A stretch of DNA of 22,500 bases. Source: Glandiceps talaboti. Taxonomy: Eukaryota > Hemichordata > Enteropneusta > Spengelidae. The stretch is from the NCBI RefSeq assembly GCF_964340395.1, contig NC_135571.1, positions 5,632,953 to 5,655,452 on the forward strand, given 5' to 3'. The position numbers and the translations under genes were made by a program. A model generated the notes under the pieces. It was not told where the DNA came from. It was given only the letters and a program-made list of their open reading frames with translations, and ran no database searches. Shown here in pieces: positions 1 to 22,200 of this stretch; position 1 is the stretch's first letter; each line of letters begins with the position of its first letter.

Positions 1-638
1 CCAGGTCATCAGATTAACATATTCTAATGACCTAAATCCATAAACAGTAACACCTGATTTGATAGATTATAATAATAATTCCTCGTACAAATAAATTCGG
101 AAATATGTTGAATAAATTATGATACCTATATGTACATGCATCTGCAAAGAGTAATACCTGTCGAAGGAGGAGTGGGAATGGTGCAGAGGGTGGACGGGGT
201 GAAGGTGGGAACAGGAGAGGGAAGAAGGTAGAGAGAACGGGAGAGAGAAAGGGAGAGAGCTTGAGAATAGATATATGGAGAGGAGAAATGGGTGAATTGA
301 GAGAGGGGATATATAATATCTCATATGTAATCGGTGTACGTGACAGAAACGTCGAGCGCCCACATCGACAATTCTTTTCAGTCTACAAGCATTGAAATAA
401 TTGGTACATGTAAACGAATACTGAGTGTGAATTAGTTTGCACATTGATGGCACTGTTATCGGTTGACATACACAATTCGATAGATTGAACATCGGTTTCA
501 TGTCATAAACTCATGATTAACTGGCAAAGGAAAACTAGTGACAACATGTCATGATGTTATGATGTATCAAGGCATTTACACTACGACGATCGGTTATTCT
601 GCAGAATAGATTACACAATTTGCTTCCTTATCAAATCT

Positions 639-745
<107 letters not shown>

Positions 746-800
746 CTCGGTGAGTATCAATCTGCTAAGACAGTGCTCTTTACCGCAGTGGCAGAGCGTA

Positions 801-868
801 ATAGTTTTGGTAGTACTGGAACTCATTCTTGGTTGTCCAAGAAAGAGTTCCTGTACTACCAAAACTAT
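801..868. repeat. Near-perfect 32-bp inverted repeat (hairpin), possible miniature foldback element
   Basis: The left arm (801-832, beginning ATAGTTTTGG) pairs with the right arm (837-868, ending CCAAAACTAT) across a 4-nt TTGT loop, with only two mismatches in 32 positions. The inner 804-865 palindrome is immediately flanked by TA on both sides, as expected for a TA-targeting MITE of the Tc1/mariner type. No transposase is present. A microRNA precursor is less likely because the loop is so small. Seen directly: the palindrome and the TA flanks. Inferred: mobile origin. Confidence 0.8.
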
Positions 869-1487
869 ATATATATATATAAATCGACATCACCATAGTT
901 TCCAAAACATGATTTGTTTAATGTTGAATGCACCTCGGAAATAAACCTTTTAATATTTTGTTATTACTCTGTTCAGGAACACTCTAACTTATCTTCAGTT
1001 AATTAACTCAATAAAAATAAGGGGTCGCCGTATAATTTTTGTTATAAAGATTTCCAAATTTAGTCATTTTAGAATTAAATATGGCGGACGAATATTGTGT
1101 TAACTATATGGGAAAATAAAACATTGACATTTCCTTGAAAACAAGTGCTAACTTTGCGCGTCCTCCAACATTCAGCCTAAACAAACACACACAGCCCATG
1201 CACAGTCAGATCTACCAGACATTCTGCATGTGCCACAATTCAATAAAAACTGATACCAATATTCAATGTATCCAAGAACAATCCACGAATGGAATTTACT
1301 AACACCCACTATCCGTGCTGCCAAGAGCATCGACCCCTTCAAAACATTAGTACAAACAGCAAACTCACAAGACCAACTAACCAGAGCTCACCATAAACTG
1401 TAAACAAAACATTCACCAGGACATGTACGTCAATTCCACACTGACCTGTACGCGATACCCGCAAGGTGTTTTGCATAGTATCAAACA

Positions 1488-1515
1488 GAAACAGAAGCAG
1501 AAGCAGAAGCAGACA
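1488..1515. repeat. Short AGAAGC hexanucleotide repeat
   Basis: About four copies of an AGAAGC unit, the first imperfect. No gene context. Confidence 0.7.
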
Positions 1516-2413
1516 AATAGCTTATAGCGGACAAATACATCATTGGCTATCATAATACGTCAGTAGAGATATAAAGATCTTGTACTTAGTCTGTTGAGAA
1601 TTCTCAAGCGAACCGTCAGCATTCATCTTGTCTTTGGTACATATGTTATGATTAGACGTTTTCGAGCAATGGGAAATTTAATAAATGAAATATTATGGAG
1701 AAATAATACGATTTCTATACAGTGTTTTCAGGGTCACTGTTCTGACAATATGCTTCACAATTCTTATCCCGGACGTAGACCGATACTGATAAAACGATTC
1801 CCTTTCTATAACGTTCTCAACTCCCTTGGAAGCATGCAATCCTGTAGCTACAGTCATTGAAGTGTACGGATAAAATCGTGTGTCACACCGCGTCCCAAAT
1901 TATACAGCAGGGTAAACTGGGGCACCTGCTTGGTTTCAATCTTTGTAAATTGCTTCAGCTGTTCAGAAACAAAAGACAGCGGTAAGACATCATGACTGCT
2001 GCACTTGAAAACAAGAACTGCTGAAAATAGAACAACCAGCATTTCTAAACATAAACTGACAATTACAGACTTTTACGGACACCAGAAGGCGCTGTCCACC
2101 TCCCCGCCCACATTTTAAGCGCATCGTCCTTTATATCATTCAATAATTAAGAGGCAATAAATAACGAACTATAAACCAACACAATTATATGACAATATCG
2201 ACCATCCACAAAGATGATGACAACACCGCCAACAATGTTAATATGATTTCTCAATTAAAATATTTGCCAAGGTATGTCGTTAATTATTTTTAACATTTGC
2301 AACTGTCTGGACATCACTGAACAACTTTGTATATGCTAATTCTAATGACAAGTGTGTCCCAACCAACCGCTGTAAGTGAAAGAAGCATCTTAAAATCGGA
2401 CAAAAAACAGGAC

Positions 2414-2418
2414 ATGGG

Positions 2419-2422
<4 letters not shown>
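2414..2422 (+). promoter_or_regulatory. Possible two-codon upstream ORF overlapping the gene 1 start
   Basis: The bases read ATG GGA TGA (Met-Gly-stop). The stop overlaps the gene 1 start codon at 2419-2421 in an ATGA arrangement, and a second in-frame ATG follows at 2422. The upstream ATG has G at -3 and G at +4, a good Kozak context. This could reduce or couple initiation on gene 1, but only if the transcript starts upstream of 2414, which the sequence does not show. Confidence 0.35.
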
Positions 2423-13489
<11,067 letters not shown>

Positions 13490-14207
13490 GATGAGCTTCT
13501 CGCACACCGACTCAACCTCAGAAACTCAGAATTTCCTCTTATACTCATTTAATATTCAGATAATACCTCATCTACTGCGAGGTGCAACTACATTTGTACT
13601 TATATACTGAGTGGAGAAATCACAAAATGATATATTTAGCTTGCTGCTATTTTTAAAATATATAGATATCTGAGGAATTCATCTGAAAATATTGATGTTC
13701 TCACTAATACTGACTACTGTATTTTGTGTCATAGAAACATTTGGGATCTGTATAATCCAGACTTGTATATTCCAGGCTTGAGGACTGTCAACTTGAATAG
13801 CCAAGGCCAAACATGCATGACCCAGTAAGACCTTAGTCAAAAGTGACCCCAGTCAGACTTATGAAACGAATAGCAAAGTACAAACACATGTAAAATATGA
13901 AGAGTTACCATATTGACGCCTGTTTTTAAGGATATTTTCATTTGTACAACTGGGGTCTACTGCTTCAGGTTTGGCAGGTTTAGGCTTAGGAGTCATACAA
14001 ATTTGGGCACATCCTTTACTTATAGTAAAATCAGAGTCAAACTTGGGATACAATTTAAATACTCATATATATCCCATCTAGTGTTGCAATTATGTAGATT
14101 TCGAAGTGTGTGTGAATTAACCCCATATCAGCTTTTCTACTAATTTCTGCAAATTTCCCCACTTTTTATACGATATGGTCATGAGAAAAGCTTTATACAT
14201 ATATTTG

Positions 14208-14274
14208 GGCTAAGTTTTGTTTCGGGATCTTAAATATTGTGGCTAAGTTTTGATTCAGGACCTTTAACATTGTC
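14208..14274. repeat. Two-copy 33-nt direct repeat
   Basis: GGCTAAGTTTTG begins copies at 14208 and 14241. They also share TTC-GGA-CTT and an AT-rich end, with a few substitutions. Confidence 0.75.
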
Positions 14275-14307
14275 TATGTTGGTGCCATATAATACTAAAG
14301 TGAGGTC

Positions 14308-14861
14308 TCACTAAATACCACAAAGAGAAGACACTTAACATACCAAATACCGGAAACACTAAATAAACACTGAATACCACACACCGGAAACACTAAGTAC
14401 AACGTACTGGAGACACTAATACCACATACCGGAAACATTAAATACCACATACCGGAAGTACTAAATGCCACATACAAGAAACACTAAACACTAAACACCA
14501 CATACCGGAAATGCTAAACACCACATACTGGAAACACTAAATACCATATAACGGAAACACTAAAGTCCACATACCGGAAACACTAAATACCGCATACCAG
14601 AAACACTAAATACCATATACTGCAAACACTAGATACCACATACCAGAAACACTAAAAACCACATACCGGAAACACTAAATACCACATACCCGAAACACTA
14701 AATACCACATACCGGAATTCGATACACTAAATACCATATACTGGGAACACTAGATACCATATACCCGAAACACTAAATACCACATACCGGAATTCGATAC
14801 ACTAAATACCACATACCGGAATTCGATACACTAAATACCATATACTCGAAACACTAAATAT
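14308..14861. repeat. 23-nt minisatellite, more than 20 diverged copies
   Basis: The consensus unit contains ACACTAAATACCACATACCG plus GAA. Variants include TGGAA, CAGAA and CCGAA endings, and three copies near the distal end carry CCGGAATTCGATACA. Two of those three are adjacent, and the block between them looks duplicated. Long minus-strand open frames here are artefacts of the period. Confidence 0.93.
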
Positions 14862-15246
14862 CAAAAGAAACAACATAATTGCTTTTAGGTAACAAAAATG
14901 AACGTTTAAATCTGGAAAAATACGAAATCAATCAATGTCAACATTCCAAATGATCACTTTTAGTAAAGTCAATACCATTAATTTCGTTGGGAATTACAAT
15001 TTGTGTGGATCAGATCTTTGGCAAATGAAGACAAGGTTTATCCCTGTAAGGTTCTGTGGGTATGTTACAGAAATATGTTTAAATCTACTCGAGTTTGTTC
15101 AATCGAAGTAGAATTATTCCACTGCTTTGAATGAGATAATGTTTGCATTAACAGTGTAAATAAATGCATACACTTTATCCCAATCATAGTACAGTATGAG
15201 TAGTTTATTTTAGTTCCTCGAATTTCAAACCAAATTGCCAGGTGGT

Positions 15247-15251
<5 letters not shown>

Positions 15252-15341
<90 letters not shown>

Positions 15342-15342
15342 G
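15252..15342. repeat. (AG)n tract ending in a 12-G run
   Basis: About 79 nt of uninterrupted AG repeat (15252-15330) followed by 12 consecutive G (15331-15342), all purine on the plus strand. Mirror-symmetric purine tracts like this can form triplex (H-DNA). Confidence 0.95.
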
Positions 15343-15359
15343 AGGAGAAAGACAGACAG

Positions 15360-15684
<325 letters not shown>

Positions 15685-16005
15685 CTACGAGAACAGCAAG
15701 CACATAGAGTGAGATAGACGGAAATCCGACAAACAGACAGAAAGACAAGGAAAGACATAAACACACAGACTAAAAGAAGAGTAGACAGCTGAGATAAACA
15801 GAGAAATTTGACTAGAAATATGAAATATAAGGAATCAACGTCAGAATTACCAGCTTGTTAACAAAGTTACATAACTACGTTGAATGGAGATGTAAATGGA
15901 GAGAGACAGAAAACATCTCGGACTAGATAAATACATAGGGTCAGAAATGTGAAATAGGCAATAAGAAGGAAGGAAAGAAAGAATGAATGAATCAATGAAA
16001 AGAAG

Positions 16006-16006
16006 C

Positions 16007-16041
<35 letters not shown>

Positions 16042-16142
16042 ATGAAAAATGAATGAATGAATGAATGAATGAATGAATGAATGAATGAATGAATGAATGG
16101 AGAAAATAGAAAAAAAGAAAGAAAGAAAGAAAGAAAGAAAGA
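16006..16142. repeat. (CAGA)n, (GAAT)n and (AAAG)n cluster
   Basis: Three adjacent purine-rich tetranucleotide tracts: CAGA 16006-16039, GAAT 16047-16099 and AAAG 16111-16142. Confidence 0.93.
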
Positions 16143-17152
16143 GGTGAGTGGAAGCAAATAGAGATAGACAGACAGGTTAGTGACTGAGTTGACAAAGCAC
16201 TATACACAAAACACTATAGTGATATAACTTAAGAATTATTTATTATGTCGGTATTACACATGGATAAAAGTTACACTTGAATCTTGTCCTCCTATTTGCT
16301 TATTTACGAGTGTTGGTCGCTTTTACCTATACTACGACTCACGAGGGGGACAAAAGAAGAGGGTGATGAGAGGCTGAAGAAACAACGATTAGGCAAACAT
16401 GATTAAACATACATTAAGAATTTTACACCATTTACAACAACGGAAGGAGACGTGAGCGCATCTGTTCATTTTGTTTTTTTTCTCATGTTGTTTGTATGGT
16501 TTATTTCGCAATAGGGAACTTGCAAACCCGCCATATTGAATGTTGCATCATGGGAAATGTGATAATAAATACTAATGAAATTGGTATTGTGAACAATGTT
16601 GATACATTGTTTGTAACCACGACTGATCAATTCATCGTTACCCTGACAATTGTGGGAGGTTAATTTTATCAGTAGCTCCAGATTAGGTACTACGATAACC
16701 ACATATAATCCCATACTCCTTTGCGTCTGAGCATGCTCAGTCTGAATTGCATGTTCCCTATTGGCTGTGTTCTTGCCATCTGACTAGGCTTTTCATTGGA
16801 GACGTATAGAAAATATGCAACACGCTCGTTATTTATTCTGCAATAATGATAGAAATTCCTACATACCTGTCATCGAAAAAATTATTTGCGAGCAGGTATT
16901 TTTTACGTGCATTCATATTTAGATAGTCATACCTAATTACATATGCATATCATCATCCAATCAAAAGCAATGATATTCCGATAAAGTCACGGGTTACAAA
17001 CTACACAGTTATCACGTAACATCTAATAATATATTACCTCAAATACAGTGTCCCAAAGGTTACTGTGAATTCCACTTGGAGAAATTGCTTATTCAAGAAA
17101 TTAACCGATAATTATTGAAGATACTTGGAATCCTGTCTAGTACACGACTGAA

Positions 17153-17219
17153 ATGTCTCTCGGTCAATTTCGCGCTATGTCTGTAATAGTGTTGTTGCTC
17201 CTTTGCGGAAGTATGAAAG
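17153..17219 (+). CDS. Gene 2 exon 1: signal peptide
   Basis: 22 codons plus one base, MSLGQFRAM followed by a hydrophobic core (SVIVLLLLCG). Donor GTAAGT at 17220, phase 1. The in-frame TAG at 17138-17140 limits the 5' extent of the ORF. Confidence 0.88.
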
Positions 17220-19240
17220 GTAAGTGTCATTTATCATTAATTTACAAATCTGAAATTACATACACGTCTATTCCAACACTGTTTTATACTCAGAATATGT
17301 GCAACATTTTTGTAAAAATAGAGAGATACAATAGACGAACTGCACATCCAAGTAGTGATGCGGATATTCCATACTTGCAAAATACACAGTCAAGTTAATT
17401 CTATGTCCATTCTAATAGTACAACCTGTAGCCGTAGCAAGGAAGTTTTAAGTTTTACCAGACATGTTTCTTTTTCTCTAATCCGAATTGTTAGATACTTG
17501 CAATTTATTGCAATTTATTTACTTTGTACATTCAAGCACGTCGTGATAGTTTTAGGTTGAATAATGGATAGTGACTACCTTGTAAATCAATTAAGTTCTG
17601 TTTACTGACAATAAAAGTCAACTACATTAAAAGGTCAGGTGCAGTTATGTTTCATTATTAAAGGGACATGATAGACAGTTTCCTCTTGGGATGAAATGAA
17701 TCATTGCCATGCAGTGTTTTATTGATACACTCTGAACGGCAATCCATCCTGCCCATACTGTGTGTACAAAGCGCCAACACTTTTAATGGCTGGAACGTGT
17801 CAAGTTGAATAATTGGATATTCGCAAAGTATGATATATTTAGATTATTGGCTTTATTTTTAACTATTACAAATAAAAAAAATGGAGAAAGATATTTTACA
17901 GAATGGACATGAGATCCATCGATTTCCTACATGTTACCTTAACCGGAATTCCAGTGTCGCCGTCTGAACAGATGGGCTAATCAAGATCTCCAAAATTAGA
18001 GATCAAAGCCACTGACCGACTGTCATGTGTATAGAAATTACTCGTACACAGAACCCTGTCTGATTTGACTTTTACTGAAAATTCAAACATGGTGGCCAAT
18101 AGTGTTTTATATTTGCCATTATTAGCATGATTTAAAGTAGGTCCATGCTCTGTCACTAGAAGCCATATATCAGAGTATTACCAGATAGTAATTATGTACG
18201 ATTATTGGATGTTTGGACACTGACAGAACTGCAAGGCTTGGTCTACAAAATATGCAACTGTAAAACCTATTTTTTGAGATTTTTGTATATAACCGTGTAC
18301 TATCAGCAATGGCCTCCAATGGCCTCCCAGTTCTATACATGACAAAAATATTGACCGTAGATGGTAGTTAATTGTTAATTAAAAACTTGGTTTGATAAAG
18401 CGACCAGAATGAGTCCACGAATACAGAATAAAACAATTATACATATATTTTGTAAACAAAGGATGTAAATATCGTAAAGCGAGAATGAACAAAATTTTCC
18501 ATCTTGAAACATTACATCTGACACATATTTCCAGAATAAGTGAATTTTAGAGAAAACGCAATGTCTCCTACAACACGGTTATAGCTTATGGAATGAATTT
18601 CTTTTCTATTAGTAGTTATTATTTGAAGTACTGTCATGCCAATAAATGTTTCATTTCCAAAAAACCAATAACATTCCAATGTTAATTTCTCTATTAAGAA
18701 ATGATAGAGTTTTCTTACATCTGCCATAAATGTCTAAGGTCAAATAATGATAACATAAAATAAAATGGATTACCTGTCATTTTTCATATGTAAGCTTACA
18801 CACTGACGTTTTTGGAAACTGTTCAAAAAATTAACTTCCGGAAATTTGAGGTAACAATGTAGCACAGTGGATCAACTGTATGAATAAATACACATTAGCA
18901 TTTAAGCTAGGGGGTTAAGGTTAGGAGTAGACTCCATAACGCAAAGCATATATATATCGTCTGCAATAGTGAATACTGTTCTATGTGTTTTCATAACATT
19001 CATATCAGGACTTTTACGCAGTAGGTATATTTTAGCGGATAACTAACGAAATTAACATTTTGGAACATTACATTTTGGATAATTTATACTATTCAACAAG
19101 AGTAGCTTGTCATCACCATCACCATCATCATCCTCATCCTCACCACCATCACCACCACCACCACCACCACCACCACCACCACCACCATCACTATCATCAT
19201 CATCATCATCATCACCACCACCACCACCACCACCACCACC

Positions 19241-19274
<34 letters not shown>

Positions 19275-22200
19275 TCATTGATACTACCACTAGGCTAATT
19301 GTCACATTTATCCTCCACTTTATATAGGTGTTACTGGTAGTATTGCTGAAGAAAATCTCCATAAGATATTGTTCGAGGATTATGCACGAGACGTCCGTCC
19401 ATCTGAGAAGACGGCAGACTCGGTCACCATAAAGTTTTGGTTATCCCTCAACCAACTTATGGCAGTGGTCAGTATGCCATTTAGCATGCTACTATTAACA
19501 AGACTTCACAGGGGTATTTGTTTGTACATAAAAAAAACACCACTACAGGTTGCAATGGGTGAAACGGCATAGTCTTTCAGCTCATTTGGCAATTTGTGGT
19601 TTTAGTTTTAGTTATTCGACTCTTACTGCTGTGTACAACAGGATTATAATTGGAAAGAGATGGAAACATTGAAAACAACGCCCTCCCCTAGGTCTGCTAC
19701 TGTGTTCAGCAGTACAACTGCTGCTGAACTTGACCTTGAACTTGCAAAACCAATTTAACAAAGTCAAAAGTCAACTTTAAAAAAACAAACGGTGGTCGTG
19801 GTCTTTCTTTCTCCCCATTTCCCCCGATTTTTTCGTTTACTATACATACGATTTATTTTAACCCCAGTCTGTATACTTTCTTTTAAAGAAACAGATGTAA
19901 ACAAGCATTTATAGTCTTGTTCAAAATTCAATCTTGGCGCTTACGCGGTCGATCATTGTGCAATTTGGGGGAGTGCTCAAATTTGGTAATTAGGATAGAA
20001 GTGCGCCCTCTGTGTTGGTCAACTTGACATTCTCGTTAACCCTGCCGTACTGATTAGTCTAATTTGATATCCATCAGTGTGGTCGAATCAAATTTAGTCA
20101 AGTTAATTTAGTGGGACAGTTTTCCTGTTTTAATATTATGTGGTTATATCTTGTCGTTACAGAATGTAAAGCAGCAAGTTATAAAAACCCGTGTGAATGT
20201 GAACTTGGTGAGTGTCATACATTTTCCTAAAATGATACATGTATTGTTCTTTATTTTAAGTCTTTTTCCTGGTTCATGACTTAGAGTGCAAACATTAAAT
20301 ATTGTCTTTGAAATTTTACTCAGATCTGGAATGATTATCGTCTGAAATGGGACCCGGATGAATACGAAGGCCTTAATGTAACAACGGTACCGTCAACGGA
20401 TATTTGGCTTCCAGATGCTTCATTACAAAACAGGTACGTTGGTAAAGTCCATTGACCTTTTTGTGGATGGGGCGGGCACTTTCATCTATGAACATTATGA
20501 TCCCAAATAACATCTGTACTGTATTTGCAGAAATTGGGATGTGTGACGTTAAAGGCATTTCAACAACAAAGAATGTCTCAATGTCTTACTTATTGTTCTG
20601 TATCTACTTGTAGCGCTAACAACGACTTTAAGAATGCACCTGTTCTGACGATGGAAGATACAGTATGGGCTAGTGTGTACAGCGATGGTACTGTAACTCA
20701 AATAACACCACATGTGTTCACAACGGTCTGTGAAATGGATATCACCTACTTTCCTATGGATAAGCAACACTGTCCAATGAAGTTTGGACTATGGACTTAT
20801 GTTGACAACCAGGTACATGACTAAGATATAGATCACCTTGGTAAATCGCATGAGTTGTGGAGTTGAGACATCCTTGCATCTGTTTCATAGTTATAGGTAG
20901 CATAAAAGCTCTTGGAAGGTCATTGGCGACAATGTGAGTGAGTGAGCGGGCGGGCGGGCGGGTGAGTGAGTGAGTGAGTGGGTGGGTGGGTGGGTGGTTG
21001 GTTGGTTGGTTGGGTGAGTGAGTGAGTGAGTGAGTTGAGTGGGTGGGTGGGTGGGTGGGTGGGTGGGTGAGTGAGTGAGTGAGTGAGTGAGTGAGTGAGT
21101 GAGTGAGTGAGTGAGTGAGTGAGTGAGTGAGTGAGTGAGTGAGTGAGTGAGTGAGTGAGCGAGCGAGCGAGCGAGCCTGCCTGCCTGCCTGCCTGCCTAC
21201 TTGTCTGTCTGCCTACCTACCTACCCACCTGTATAATATACCCAATGCCATTCTATTACTGTCCCTTTGTACATAAGCCCTATCTAAATTTAATCTCAAT
21301 TTCTCTTTGATCTATGGCAGGTACATATTGAATTAAAAGTTGATAAAATTCTAACAAATGCAGCTGCTTACATCGAGAACACAGAATGGGACATCGTTGG
21401 CTCAAACACTTCAACAAAAAAACAAGTCTTTGATGGGGACAGTTTCACCAACATACTGTACTATATTTTGCTGAAAAGAAAACCTACCTTCTATATTGTT
21501 AACTTGGTGTTGCCATGCAACAGTCTTTCAGCGCTCATTGTGGTTGTTTTTGTTTTACCACCACACAGTGGAGAAAAGATCTCTCTGAGTGTCTCCATTC
21601 TTCTTGCCATGTATGTGTTCAATCTTCTGGTTGCAGACATCATGCCTGAAACATCAACCAGTGTGCCCTTGATTTCCATGTATCTGCTGTTCAATATGTT
21701 CATGGTCGGTTTTTCAATTCTCTTCTCGTCAATTGCATCCAGTGTCTACCAGAAATCTGTCGATGAATGCAAAATACCGTATATAGTCAAGAAGGTATTC
21801 CTTCATCCTATGTTACTGAAGATCCTTTGGATCAGTCGCCAGAAGCAGCCCCGAAAAATGGCTGTTATGCCGGTGAAGGAGAATGGAGATGACTCTTCCA
21901 GTGATGACAGTGACAGCATGGGAAACAACGGATTCAATTATAAACGCCCTGGTGAACAGAGATTCGGTGACACGCTCAGAGAAACTATCATTAATGGAAA
22001 TAGTGGGAAGCCTGGCATACCACTCCAAAATGGAGGCATTGTCAGGGAGACCGTTATCAATGGTCACGGCGATCAGGTGATCAGACCCGGATGTATAAGG
22101 AAATGTGAGCTTATCACAGAAGTGGATGAAAGGCACCCATTTGAATCAAATGCACCAATACGCACGAGGGTACACAGTAGGAAGAAACGAAGTACAAAGC

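Noticed and set aside
67-501. 144-codon minus-strand frame upstream of gene 1
   Set aside because: Open mainly across a purine-rich stretch; no recognisable domain, start context or splice signals.
801-868. MicroRNA precursor
   Set aside because: The loop is only four bases and the stem is almost fully paired, more typical of a foldback element; kept only as a repeat.
1594-1860. 88-codon plus-strand frame
   Set aside because: No similarity I recognise, and no flanking exon-like signals; length expected by chance in AT-rich DNA.
14362-14367. AATAAA polyadenylation signal for gene 1
   Set aside because: It lies 870 nt past the stop as a chance variant of the minisatellite unit; not enough to call the 3' end.
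14308-14861. CRISPR-like regularly spaced repeats
   Set aside because: Units are contiguous and diverged with no unique spacers, and the context is an animal genome.
19060-19281. Poly-histidine protein
   Set aside because: CAC/CAT repeat within gene 2 intron 1, stopped by TGA before exon 2 and open as other homopolymers in other frames.
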